64,000 bases of DNA from Pseudarthrobacter chlorophenolicus A6 (GCF_000022025.1 NC_011881.1:62001-126000); one strand, 5' to 3'; positions 35,964 through 44,619 are shown, counted from the first letter of the stretch. Notes: generated by a model from the sequence alone, not told the origin. A program made the numbers and translations.

Positions 35964-36716
35964 ATGAAAATTCTGGTTGCAGGCGGCACAGGCCTGATCG
36001 GCAGGCAGGTTGTGGATATTCTGACCGGGCAGGGACACCAGGCAATTGCTGCTTCCCCCTCCAGCGGTGTGGACTCGGTGACCGGCGAGGGTTTGGACGA
36101 AGCAATGGCCGGCACCGATGTTGTTATCGACTTGACGAACACCACGGATTTCGACGAAAACGTTGTGGTTCCGTTCTTCACGAAATCCACGGCAAATCTC
36201 CTTGCTGCCGAGAAGCGAGCCGGAGTGCAGCACCACGTGGTCCTTTCCGTTGTGGGGACCGACCGGATTGGTCCAGTCGGGTACTTCGCAGGTAAGACGG
36301 TCCAGGAGAACGCAGTCCGGGACGGCGGGGTGCCTTACACCTTGGTCCGGGCAACCCAGTTCTTCGAGTTCATCCCGATGATCGCTGACGTTGGGACCCG
36401 TGACGGCAAAGTCTTCCTCACCCCCCACTTGATGCAGCCGATGGCCGCCGCCGACGTCGCGCGATTGGTCGCCGATGCAGCGGTGTCTCCTGCCCTGAAC
36501 GGGGAGCTTGAAATTGCCGGCCCCGAACGAGCACCCATGCACGAGTTCGCCAGCCGGGTCCTCAGCGCGCAGGGCGATCCCCGCACCGTGGCCGTTGACC
36601 CTGACGCCGGGTACTTCGGTATCCCCATCGAGGAAACAACCATTGTCCCGGTCGGAGAAGCCCGCATCGGCGAGAAAACTCTGGACCAATGGTTGCAGGA
36701 GAACACAAACTCCTAG
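35964..36716 (+). CDS. NmrA-like NAD(P)-binding oxidoreductase (right copy)
   Basis: A 250-residue protein identical to the left copy, with Rossmann motif GGTGLIGRQVV. It is transcribed away from the right Rrf2 gene towards the cupin gene. The promoter region differs from the left copy by one base only. Same proposed role in quinone or redox handling. Confidence 0.85.
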   Translation: MKILVAGGTGLIGRQVVDILTGQGHQAIAASPSSGVDSVTGEGLDEAMAGTDVVIDLTNTTDFDENVVVPFFTKSTANLLAAEKRAGVQHHVVLSVVGTDRIGPVGYFAGKTVQENAVRDGGVPYTLVRATQFFEFIPMIADVGTRDGKVFLTPHLMQPMAAADVARLVADAAVSPALNGELEIAGPERAPMHEFASRVLSAQGDPRTVAVDPDAGYFGIPIEETTIVPVGEARIGEKTLDQWLQENTNS

Positions 36717-36982
36717 CACCACAGGAGCTCCCGCTGCGTCAACGGAAAACCCCAGCCCACGACAAATCACTGATGAGTAACCCACAAGGCAACCACCAAT
36801 AAAGGTCCTCTATTTGGGCCTAGGTTCGCGGTTCTTTGCCGGGGTCTGCCATTCAATCTCTAGGCTTGCCGCCTAGGGCGTCGCACCCGATGAGGCAAGG
36901 ATCAAAGTCCGGCAATTAGGACACAACTTTTTCCTGCTCCTAATAAAACCCCAAAGTCGATCATGAAAGGAAGTCAGCAACA

Positions 36983-37393
36983 ATGCACACATCCAATGAA
37001 TTCGAAGGCCGCGCGGTCATTGACGTTTTGTCGTCGGTCGCGGCCCCGCCTATTCCGACAGATGCTCATGCAATGACCATTTTGGTCACGCTTACCCCAG
37101 GAAGCGTTGGATCCCCTCCTCACCGCCACAGCGGACCGGCCTACGGGTACGTAGTTGAGGGCGAAATGATTTTCGAGCTGGAAGGCGAGCCCCAACGTGT
37201 GGTCAAAGCCGGGGAGACGTTCTGGGAACCAGGGGGAGACGTGATTCATTATCAGGACGGGAACAACCTGCAGGACGCTGAAACCAAGTTCGTGGTGACA
37301 ATGTTCTGCGCACCTGGAAAGCCCATGCTCGAAGTAGTCCCAGCCGAGGAATTGGAGGAACGTAGGGAGCGACGGGCTCCAAGGCCCTCTTAG
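36983..37393 (+). CDS. Small cupin-domain protein
   Basis: A 136-residue single-domain cupin. Motif 1 is GSPPHRHSGPAYGYVVEGE (two His, then Glu), and motif 2 is GETFWEPGGDVIHYQ with the final His; together these give the metal-binding 3-His/1-Glu set. Small cupins of this kind act as dioxygenases, isomerases or quinone/aldehyde scavengers. SD AGGAAG is clear. The next gene starts 1 bp after its stop. In this place it may act on a ring-cleavage or quinone intermediate; activity cannot be read from sequence. Confidence 0.82.
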   Translation: MHTSNEFEGRAVIDVLSSVAAPPIPTDAHAMTILVTLTPGSVGSPPHRHSGPAYGYVVEGEMIFELEGEPQRVVKAGETFWEPGGDVIHYQDGNNLQDAETKFVVTMFCAPGKPMLEVVPAEELEERRERRAPRPS

Positions 37394-37394
37394 C

Positions 37395-37850
37395 ATGCTG
37401 CTTCACGGCCGCCTCTGCGCGGGCGCGACAGCGGGATCATGCGTGCTGCATATTTTCCTGGTTAATAGCCTTCACCCATGGTGGCTCAATCTGATGATCA
37501 TCGTCATGGTTGGGGTGTGCGTTCCGTGCGCCGCGCATACTTGGCACCGTCCAAAGGTGCGGGCGCTCCGGCAGATTAGCATCGCTGCACTGATGATGGC
37601 AGCGCTGCATGCGGGCCCTATGTTGTTTCAGACCCCTCAAGGCCACGTTCACGGGACCCAGCACTCCGTGATGCTACAGGCCACGGACGCTGGCAATGCA
37701 TCAACAGTGGCCGTGATCGTGGTCGAATTGCTGACAGCGTTGCTGGCGTCGACACTCCTTGCTCGACTCAGAAGGGAAGGCTCAGCACAAACGCGTTGTT
37801 CCGATCCGCACCGAGGGCTTGTGGCGGCGAGGCAGCGTCCAGAAGGCTGA
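37395..37850 (+). CDS. Polytopic membrane protein downstream of the cupin gene
   Basis: About 151 residues with four hydrophobic segments (about 10-24, 30-50, 63-82, 102-122) and several His residues (LHAGPMLFQ, GHVHGTQH). The ATG lies 1 bp after the cupin stop, consistent with coupling. I do not recognise a family. The tail after residue 125 is polar. It could be a small transporter or metal-binding membrane protein. Confidence 0.5.
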   Translation: MLLHGRLCAGATAGSCVLHIFLVNSLHPWWLNLMIIVMVGVCVPCAAHTWHRPKVRALRQISIAALMMAALHAGPMLFQTPQGHVHGTQHSVMLQATDAGNASTVAVIVVELLTALLASTLLARLRREGSAQTRCSDPHRGLVAARQRPEG

Positions 37851-38622
37851 AACGCTAGTTTTGGCATTTGACGTTCCCTGGGGACCATCACAGAGTCGTG
37901 CGGTGGAGAAAAATGCTGGCAGAGTGGGCAACTCCCTGTGACTCGCTCAAGCATCATACTTTTTTACGGCTGCAGCAGCGAATACGCGAAAGCATATTTC
38001 CTATCCTGCAAAGCGCGTAATCCGGCACAGGGGGACTGGCGGTCAGGCGACATCTTTCGTCTGACCGTTAGTCCTCCATAAACATGTAGACGCGCTGGAG
38101 GATTGTGGTGTGTCTTCGATGTACGTGGGGAAGTCCGCGCGGATTCCAAGAGTAACGCGCCGAGGCTGCCTGCTCACCAGTGCGCTCCGCAGCTGCTGCA
38201 GCGAGAACGGCTCCAGGAGCCCTGAAAAAGCTGCTGTTCATGTCCGTGTCGCGAAGTAACGACGCATTCGGGCTCTGACATCCGGTTTCGGCAGCGTTAA
38301 CGAAGGGGGGCAATGATTAAGGCGGGCCTCAAACCGCACTCGTTCGGAGGAAAATGTCACCTCTACGCATACACCTCGGCAACCGTGTCATTCTCCCAAG
38401 ATTGATGAAATCGTTCGCGTATCGTCCTGCGCGCTCCACGTCTCTGATCGTTTCTGGTATATACACCGCCCCGGGTCGGCTATACAGTGACCCGGGGAGC
38501 TCCAATGCAGGCCCAAAGTGCGGCGGAATCTGCCGTACGCTCAAATCACAGGTATCAGGCCCGAAGTTACGTCAGCACGTGTCGCTATTAGGGCAGAGCT
38601 GCGATCTAGTCCGGATCGTCTA
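37851..38622. other. 772-bp intergenic region, no supported gene
   Basis: No convincing coding sequence. A hairpin of 11-bp arms with one wobble pair (38040-38050 with 38057-38067, loop CATCTT) could end the cupin operon. No riboswitch consensus for FMN was seen ahead of the FAD-synthetase-like gene. Confidence 0.4.
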
Positions 38623-39462
38623 ATGAAAATCTGGAACTCTTTGGAGGACGTACCGGCTGAGACTGGCCAAACGGTTGTCAGCTTGGGCTGCTTCGACGGC
38701 GTCCACCGTGGACATCAGCTCCTTCTCGCTAGGCTTCTGAATGCGGCGGAAACAAACGCTGCCAAGTCCGTCGTTGTAACCTTTGATCCCTTGCCCGCCC
38801 AGTTGCTCTATCCAGAAACGGCTCCTTTGGCCGTCATGGCGCTTGAGGACAGGCTGGCTGCTCTTGAAGTCGAGGGTGTGGATGCTGTCTTGGTCATCAG
38901 ATACACCAGAGACGTCGCGGCCCAAGCGGCGGAAGTCTTTGTAGAGAAGGTTTTCGTGAAGACACTGCACGCTGCAGCTGTGGTCGTCGGAGAGGATTGC
39001 CGGTTCGGCCAGGGACGCGCCGGAAACATTGAGACGTTGCGCGCCGCTGGGCTCAGATGGAGCTTCGACGTATCTGTCTTGGGCGATCGTACCGCAGGGG
39101 GAACCGAGGGCAGGCGCTACTCCTCGACTTGGGTGCGCGAAGTACTTTCATCTGGAGACGTAGGCATCGCTGAGCAAATCCTCGGACGACCCCACAGAAT
39201 CAGAATGGAGGTGACTCGGGCTGCGGGTTCGTGGAGAACGAAAGCCCGCGCCGTGCAAGGAATGTTGCCCGCCTCCGGTGATTATGCCGGGTGGGCCCGT
39301 GTCGGCTCAGGCGAACGAATCCCCGCAATCATCCGTATCCCCCGCAGGGCCTCGCTCGCCACCGATATTACTGTTGAGCTGCAGATGCCGGCAGACCGAT
39401 ACGCTGAAAAGTCACCCGGCATGTCGAGGAAGATTTCCTTTGACTTTTCGTCGACATCTTGA
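38623..39462 (+). CDS. FAD synthetase (RibF N-terminal module)-like protein
   Basis: About 279 residues from ATG 38623. It has the FMN adenylyltransferase signature of RibF: VSLGCFDGVHRGHQLLLARLL near residue 18 and VVTFDPLPAQLLYPE; YSSTWVREVLSSGDV matches the SST-x-IR motif. The usual C-terminal riboflavin kinase domain is not recognisable; the last 80 residues are short and divergent. So it is probably an FAD-forming single-activity paralogue that supplies cofactor to the flavin hydroxylases of this island. No strong SD; frames open further upstream, so the start is tentative. Confidence 0.75.
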   Translation: MKIWNSLEDVPAETGQTVVSLGCFDGVHRGHQLLLARLLNAAETNAAKSVVVTFDPLPAQLLYPETAPLAVMALEDRLAALEVEGVDAVLVIRYTRDVAAQAAEVFVEKVFVKTLHAAAVVVGEDCRFGQGRAGNIETLRAAGLRWSFDVSVLGDRTAGGTEGRRYSSTWVREVLSSGDVGIAEQILGRPHRIRMEVTRAAGSWRTKARAVQGMLPASGDYAGWARVGSGERIPAIIRIPRRASLATDITVELQMPADRYAEKSPGMSRKISFDFSSTS

Positions 39463-39865
39463 ACGCGTCCCATGTGCTTCGGCAGGGTCCCGTGCGGCCT
39501 CTACAACGCGTGAAGCGCCCATATTTAGGCGACCTGCAGCGGGCCGGGTCAAGTTCAGCTCAGTTGCCTTGACACCGACGTCCGGCGATGTTTTGCCATC
39601 GGCAGAAAACCCGGCGCGTGCGTGGCACTATTGCCATGCAATCCGTTGCGCCTAGGGAACCACACGGTGGAAAACGGTGCAAAGCATGAGGGTATTTACC
39701 TCGACCAGGCCCAAAATGAAGTAGCGTCTACGAAGTCCAAGCCAATGAGGACTCTGCCTCGGATGTCCCAAATCAACAGTGTCCAAGAATGGCCTGATCC
39801 TTCCAACTCGCGTATTTGGCTGAGGAGCATATTCGTAACGCGCCGTTGCCCGTGCTTTTTTAGTC
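39463..39865. other. Intergenic region holding an AraC-gene relic
   Basis: Apart from the relic at 39470-39646 no coding sequence is supported. It separates the FAD-synthetase-like gene from the convergent AraC gene. Confidence 0.5.
39470..39646 (-). pseudogene. Relic of an AraC-family regulator N-terminus
   Basis: Read on the minus strand, this segment gives RIAWQ-stop-CHARAG, then VKATELNLTRPAAG and GASRVVEAARDPAE. It lines up with residues 25-85 of the AraC regulator at 11661 (RIAMWEEHNARAL, LKATELNLNLPRLQ, NPHVVERSAREIA). It carries a stop and small shifts and has no DNA-binding half. It is thus a leftover of an NphR-type regulator gene. Confidence 0.7.
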
Positions 39866-40867
39866 TCAAACGCCCCAAGAGCCGCTAAGCGCCTCTTGCC
39901 GGAATTCGGCGGGCGTAAGTCCAAAAGTTTTCCTAAAGGACATTCCGAAATGAGACGCGGTCTTAAAGCCCCATCGGAGCCCAATGGAGGCGGCGGAAAC
40001 GGCATGGAGAGCGGGATCGCTTAGATCGCGCCGACAGCGTTGCAGCCGCTGATGGCGGACCCAAGACGCAACGGTGAGCCCTTGGGCTTGGAAGATGCCG
40101 TGAAGCTGGCGCAGTGAGATGTAATGCGCGGCCGCGATAGTCCTCGGTCCCAGCCCAGGATCTGAGAGATTTTCGTCGATGTAGCTCCTAATTTGCTCCA
40201 GCAAGGCCGGAGACGTTGCTTGTGGATATGAAGGGGTGGAAATATCCAATTGCCTTTGGAACATGGTGGTGATGATGTCCAGAGCTCCTTGGGCGGCAAG
40301 AATTTTGCTTCTGCCCGAGCTAGTATCCATCAGCTGGTTCATCGTGATGAGCAATGTACCCGCCGCTGGGGCGAATCCGTCCCTTGCTCCTGTACGTGTT
40401 GCTGTCAACTGGCCTAACTGCTCCGGCGGAAGGTTGATGAGACGTTGGGGAAACTTCATGCAGAGGTTGCGGTAGTCCGTGCTACTCACCACCGTCGTGG
40501 GCCGGGTTGTGTCGAAAAGGGTGAGGTCACCCGGTTGGAGAACAGCGGTGCGGTTGTCCTGCGAGAACTCACCCACCCCTGCAATTTGCAGGCACAAAAG
40601 ATAATCGGGCCGATCCGTACTGCTGATACTTTCAGCTCCTCGGTGCGCCAGATGCTTGCCGGTGGACATCTCTATGAATTCAATGCCGGCAACTTTCCGA
40701 TTCCGCAGATAGCCCTGAAACGCTCCGGGGCGTTCCAATTCAACTTCGAAACTCATCAGCGACCGTGATAGCAAGACTCCCCAGTCCTCAATACTCCGAA
40801 CCGCTGCTTGCGGACTTTGATTCTGGTTCTGGGCGGACGATCGTGAAGCCGAATCCTCGCTTTTCAA
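39866..40867 (-). CDS. AraC-family regulator of the hydroquinone cluster
   Basis: About 333 residues: an N-terminal ligand-binding domain (about 25-200) and a C-terminal AraC HTH pair (about 235-325; GPRTIAAAHYISLRQLHGIF, then GFKTASHFGMSFRKTFGLTP). A GTG at 40921 would add 18 residues, but TTG at 40867 has a near-perfect SD (GAGGAGGAG, spacing 6) and is preferred. It is divergent from the FAD monooxygenase at 41199. Two direct repeats TGACGGACAGT lie in the region between. It probably activates the monooxygenase-dioxygenase-hydrolase-YceI-reductase genes. Confidence 0.85.
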   Translation of the reverse strand: MKSEDSASRSSAQNQNQSPQAAVRSIEDWGVLLSRSLMSFEVELERPGAFQGYLRNRKVAGIEFIEMSTGKHLAHRGAESISSTDRPDYLLCLQIAGVGEFSQDNRTAVLQPGDLTLFDTTRPTTVVSSTDYRNLCMKFPQRLINLPPEQLGQLTATRTGARDGFAPAAGTLLITMNQLMDTSSGRSKILAAQGALDIITTMFQRQLDISTPSYPQATSPALLEQIRSYIDENLSDPGLGPRTIAAAHYISLRQLHGIFQAQGLTVASWVRHQRLQRCRRDLSDPALHAVSAASIGLRWGFKTASHFGMSFRKTFGLTPAEFRQEALSGSWGV

Positions 40868-40898
40868 ATGCGTCTCCTCCTCTGCGGCCTGCAGGGAA

Positions 40899-40966
40899 TG
40901 ACGGACAGTGCGTCGTTGCACGCCGTTAGTCTTCCAATTTTATGCGTACGAAGAGTGACGGACAGT
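40899..40966. promoter_or_regulatory. Direct repeats TGACGGACAGT in the AraC/monooxygenase divergent region
   Basis: Two identical 11-bp copies at 40899-40909 and 40956-40966, 57 bp start to start. Direct repeats are the usual binding pattern of AraC-family activators. With the TTG start of the regulator both copies fall in non-coding DNA. The 331-bp stretch 40868-41198 otherwise holds only promoter sequence. Confidence 0.55.
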
Positions 40967-41198
40967 CGCGCTGACCTTACTGCACGGAATGAACATGCGA
41001 CCGCACTCTAGAGCGATGCTTTGTGACCCGACTCACCTATAGCTTATTTCGGAAGACGCAAAACGAAAGAAGAAGTCGTGTGATGCCGGGCCTTCCGGAT
41101 CTAAAGAGCGCTCGTCAAACGTCGATTCCCCCTAGAGCACCAGCAATGAAAGCTGTCACCCGTGCCCAAACTATCGGGTTGACCAGGAAGAGGTAGCT

Positions 41199-42866
41199 AT
41201 GAATGATTATGACGTTCCAGTCCTGATAGTGGGCGGCAGCCTTGTCGGCATGACGAGCGCCGCCCTGCTGGGCACCCATGGAATCCCCTCCTTAGTCGTG
41301 GAACGCCACCGCAGTTCGGCGATCCATCCCCGTGCCGCCCTAATCCTTCAGCGTTCGATGGAGATTTTGCGGACTGCCGGGCTCGAGGAAATTATCAGTG
41401 CCAAATCGGCGGAACAGTTTGACCAGGATGCCGCGATCATGTCCGTGGAGACATTGGCGGGCGAAGAGATCGCGTGGCACTTGCCCAAACTCAATGATGG
41501 TGTCCGCGATTTGAGCCCGTGCGAGAGACTTTTTGCCACACAGGTGGCAATCGAGCCGGTGCTGAAGGGCCGGGCACAGGAGCTCGGAGCGCAGACCTTG
41601 TTCGGGACGGAATTGGTCAGTTTTGAACAGGACGCCGACGGAGTGACGGCCCTAATCCGGGACCGCGACACCGGAGAGACCTCAACAGTCCGGGCGCGGT
41701 ACATGCTCGCCGCTGACGGAGCCCACAGCCCAACAAGGGATCGGCTCGGGATCAGCAGGGTGGGACATGGCGTGCTGTCAAAAAGCATCACCATCTACTT
41801 CCGCGCGGACGTCAAAGAACTGCTCCGAGGGCGGAACCTGGGAGTTATTATGGTCGTCAATCCAACACTGCAGGGGTTTTTCCGTATCGAGAAGCCGTAC
41901 AAGTCAGGTTTTCTAGCTGTCCACGGTCTTGGTGATCCGCTAAACCCGAACAGTGACATCTGGACCGATTTGACGGAGGAGGGCTGCGTGGACCTCGTCC
42001 GCGCGGCCTTGGGCGACGACAGTATCGCGGTCGAGATCGATGACGTCATGCGGTGGCAGGCGACAGCTCAGGTGGCAGAAAGGATGCAAAGCGGGCGGAT
42101 CTTCCTCGTCGGTGACGCGGCGCACTCAATGCCCCCGTACGGTGGTTACGGTGGTAACACCGGAATCCATGACGCCCATAATCTGGCCTGGAAGCTGGCC
42201 GCCGTTATAAAGGGAGACGCCCAGCCCGAACTTCTGTCGACTTACGACTCTGAGCGTCGGCCCGTAGCAGGCTTTACCGTCGCACAGGCCTTCTCGAGAT
42301 ACGTCGCACGGGCGGCACCATTCCTAGCCACTGACGACATGGAACCTCTGGTTAGCGACGCGAACATCGACCTTGGCTACCGCTACAGGTCCACAGCCGT
42401 GACAGCAGACGCCGATGACCTCGGCGAGCTCCATGGCAATCCCCGCGAATCCAAGGGCCGCGCCGGCACCCGAGCCCCACACCACCCCATTGAACTTGAC
42501 GGAGAAATCCTCTCAACGCTTGACCTCTTCGGGCGAAATTTCGTCCTATTGACAGGCTCAAATCAGCCGGCATGGCACGAACGCGCCCTTCGGGCCTCGA
42601 AAGCACTCGACATTGACATCGACGTGCATTCCATTGGCGACTCGGGTGGATACTCCGACGCCGGCGGTGGCTTCTCTGATGCCTATGGCATCTCAGCAAC
42701 GGGCGCCGTACTCGTCCGGCCCGACGGCTTCGTCGCCTGGCGTGCCGTCACTGATGCTGATGCCACCGACGTCTCCATCAGTGCAGTTCTCATCGACCTG
42801 CTGGGCCACGCAAGCCAGGCCCCGAATTCGAACGCCGAGGACATCGCCCAACCCCAGCCCGCATAG
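41199..42866 (+). CDS. FAD-dependent aromatic monooxygenase (phenol to hydroquinone type)
   Basis: A 555-residue class A flavin hydroxylase: LIVGGSLVGMTSA (G12-G17; Ser14 replaces the middle Gly, as often in this family), ADGAHSPTRDRLGI, and FLVGDAAHSMPPYGGYGGN with Asp306. A C-terminal thioredoxin-like domain (about 410-545) follows. The next gene encodes a hydroquinone ring-cleavage enzyme, so the likely reaction is para-hydroxylation, possibly with loss of a substituent (as in PcpB or nitrophenol monooxygenases), giving a hydroquinone. SD GAAGAGG. The ring-cleavage gene starts 48 bp downstream. Confidence 0.85.
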   Translation: MNDYDVPVLIVGGSLVGMTSAALLGTHGIPSLVVERHRSSAIHPRAALILQRSMEILRTAGLEEIISAKSAEQFDQDAAIMSVETLAGEEIAWHLPKLNDGVRDLSPCERLFATQVAIEPVLKGRAQELGAQTLFGTELVSFEQDADGVTALIRDRDTGETSTVRARYMLAADGAHSPTRDRLGISRVGHGVLSKSITIYFRADVKELLRGRNLGVIMVVNPTLQGFFRIEKPYKSGFLAVHGLGDPLNPNSDIWTDLTEEGCVDLVRAALGDDSIAVEIDDVMRWQATAQVAERMQSGRIFLVGDAAHSMPPYGGYGGNTGIHDAHNLAWKLAAVIKGDAQPELLSTYDSERRPVAGFTVAQAFSRYVARAAPFLATDDMEPLVSDANIDLGYRYRSTAVTADADDLGELHGNPRESKGRAGTRAPHHPIELDGEILSTLDLFGRNFVLLTGSNQPAWHERALRASKALDIDIDVHSIGDSGGYSDAGGGFSDAYGISATGAVLVRPDGFVAWRAVTDADATDVSISAVLIDLLGHASQAPNSNAEDIAQPQPA

Positions 42867-42914
42867 GGCCCCCAAGTCCAACCCCATTTCATCGATAAAC
42901 AAAGGAGCAACACC

Positions 42915-43868
42915 ATGGCCTATCTTGAAGGCTCGCACCATGTCACCCTGTCCGTCGGAGGTGCCCAGGAAGACGTTGATTTTCACGTCAAGACCCTGGG
43001 CATGAAATTCATCAAACGCACGGTCCTCTTCGACGGTTCAACGCCCGTCTACCACCTCTACTACTCCAACGCCAACGGTGATCCCTCCTCGGTGGTTACA
43101 ACATTCCCGTGGGCCCAAGCCGGTCTTGTTGGCAAGCGGGGAACGAACCAGGCCCGTGAAGTTCTGCTCTCGGTACCGCCGACGTCCCTCGACTACTGGC
43201 ACAAGCGACTTAACCAGCACAAAATTGATGTTGAAAATATCGAGGTTTTCGATCAGCGACGTCTCGCTTTCCGCCACCCCAGCGGCATCGAGTACGTTTT
43301 CGTCGGCAATGAAAATGACGACCGCGAAGGATTTGCAGGGAATGGCGTACCGGCCGAACATGCTATTCATGGTCTGCACGGCGTCGGAATTCACGTTTCA
43401 ACCCCTGAGCGTATGGTCGACTTCGCCAACGACACCTTCTTCGCCCAGGGAACCATTCTGGAAGACGGAGACCGGGCAGCACTCCAGGTCGGCAACGAGA
43501 AAATCGGCAACCACATCGAACTGATCGCGAACCGGAGTGAAGACCAGGGTACCTGGACTTACGGTGCAGGAACCTTCCACCACTTCGCGTGGAACCTGGA
43601 CACCCTGAAGAACCAGGACGAAGTGAAATTCGGCATCGAAGGCGCCGGCTACACGGACATCTCCGAACTTAAAGACCGCAAGTACTTCAAGTCGGTGTAC
43701 GTCCGCACTCCAGGTGGTGCTCTGTTCGAACTGGCGGTCACTCACGAGGACGGTGGCTGGGATTGCGATGAGTCCCCGCACGAACTCGGGACGAAGTTCC
43801 AGGTCCCTCCCCAGTTCGAGTCACGCCGAGATGAAATGTTCGAGCAACTCGAACACATCACCGTCTAA
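42915..43868 (+). CDS. Hydroquinone 1,2-dioxygenase, PcpA/LinE-like (extradiol, Fe(II))
   Basis: A 317-residue two-domain glyoxalase-fold protein that closely resembles LinE and PcpA: SHHVTLSVGGAQEDVDF, then VYHLYYSNANGDP, GLVGKRGTNQ and KSVYVRTPGGALFELAVT. Expected Fe(II) ligands are His8 or His9, His223 (GTFHHFAW) and Glu272 (ALFELAV); the His-Glu spacing of 49 equals PcpA. It cleaves hydroquinones next to a hydroxyl group. Chlorohydroquinone would give maleylacetate by acyl-chloride hydrolysis; hydroquinone itself gives 4-hydroxymuconic semialdehyde. No aldehyde dehydrogenase is nearby, which favours a substituted hydroquinone. Confidence 0.85.
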   Translation: MAYLEGSHHVTLSVGGAQEDVDFHVKTLGMKFIKRTVLFDGSTPVYHLYYSNANGDPSSVVTTFPWAQAGLVGKRGTNQAREVLLSVPPTSLDYWHKRLNQHKIDVENIEVFDQRRLAFRHPSGIEYVFVGNENDDREGFAGNGVPAEHAIHGLHGVGIHVSTPERMVDFANDTFFAQGTILEDGDRAALQVGNEKIGNHIELIANRSEDQGTWTYGAGTFHHFAWNLDTLKNQDEVKFGIEGAGYTDISELKDRKYFKSVYVRTPGGALFELAVTHEDGGWDCDESPHELGTKFQVPPQFESRRDEMFEQLEHITV

Positions 43869-43870
43869 CC

Positions 43871-43911
43871 ACTGGAGGGAGCGTGACCTTGACCATCCCG
43901 CTCCCTCCAGT
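43871..43911 (+). terminator. 13-bp hairpin between dioxygenase and hydrolase genes
   Basis: Perfect stem 43871-43883 with 43899-43911 (ACTGGAGGGAGCG and complement), 15-nt loop, 2 bp after the dioxygenase stop; no T-run follows. Within an operon this may be an attenuator or an mRNA 3'-end stabiliser that raises dioxygenase over hydrolase. Confidence 0.5.
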
Positions 43912-43935
43912 CCTTACCAGGTAGGAGTAACCGCC

Positions 43936-44619
43936 ATGGCAGCTAACAGACATCTCGAACAACCCGTGGTGTCATGGGGCACTGGACGATCAGAGGCGCG
44001 CATGGCAGTCATGGCGGTGCACGGCCGCGGCCAATCACCGTCCTTCATGCAGGAGCAGTCACTGAGGATCCGTTCCCACGGAATTCGTTATTACGCTCCC
44101 CGTGCATTTGGCGACAGCTGGTACCCGCGGCCCTTTATGGAACCCATTGAGGGCAATGAACCGTACGTCGCTGAAGCCCAAGAAGCCTTGCGTGCCACTC
44201 TATTGAGGATGCAGGACGACGGTTTTGCACCACAAGACACCGTCCTTTGGGGCTTTTCCCAGGGCGCCTGCCTTCTCTCGCATTTCATCCTGACCACGCC
44301 AATGCCATTCGGGGGGCTCCTGCTTTTCACTGGGGGCTATATCGGGAACGAATCCGTTGAATCCCAACAGGACAAACCTCTGCATGGTGTCCCTGTCCTT
44401 ATTCGAAGCATCGAGCACGACCCGTGGGTCCCCTCCAGCCGGGTACAGGACACCGCGGAGATCCTGACCAGGCTGGGTGCAAAGGTTGACCTGCGGATCT
44501 CCCCGGGGTCCGAACACATCATCACTGATGAAGCCATGTCCGCGGCAAGCCGCCTGCTAAGCCAAGAACCGAGAAAACCAGCAGCTCGGCATAGTCACCA
44601 ACACTCAGCAGACCAGTAA
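43936..44619 (+). CDS. Alpha/beta hydrolase, carboxylesterase/phospholipase type (MhqD-like)
   Basis: A 227-residue hydrolase with the full catalytic triad: Ser in GFSQG (about residue 101), Asp in EHDPWVP (about 160), His in GSEHIITDE (about 195), and an N-terminal VHGRGQSP oxyanion segment. It belongs to the dienelactone hydrolase/YpfH/MhqD group; in Firmicutes mhqD and the glyoxalase-type dioxygenase gene mhqO are both hydroquinone-responsive. SD AGGAG. It could open an ester or acyl product of ring cleavage or detoxify quinone adducts. Confidence 0.85.
   Translation: MAANRHLEQPVVSWGTGRSEARMAVMAVHGRGQSPSFMQEQSLRIRSHGIRYYAPRAFGDSWYPRPFMEPIEGNEPYVAEAQEALRATLLRMQDDGFAPQDTVLWGFSQGACLLSHFILTTPMPFGGLLLFTGGYIGNESVESQQDKPLHGVPVLIRSIEHDPWVPSSRVQDTAEILTRLGAKVDLRISPGSEHIITDEAMSAASRLLSQEPRKPAARHSHQHSADQ

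Larger units (their letters stand above)
35404..36798 (-). repeat. Right arm of the 1,395-bp inverted duplication
   Basis: Reverse complement of 32445-33839 with a single difference found (35917). Outer boundary is in non-coding DNA before the cupin gene; inner boundary is within the end of the Rrf2 gene. No transposase or integrase gene accompanies either arm. Confidence 0.93.

Noticed and set aside
32445..36798. Composite transposon made of the inverted arms
   Set aside because: No transposase, no terminal inverted repeats and no target-site duplication could be found; it is recorded only as an inverted duplication.
38040..38067. Riboswitch ahead of the FAD-synthetase-like gene
   Set aside because: Only a simple hairpin is present, more than 500 bp upstream; no FMN-riboswitch consensus was seen.
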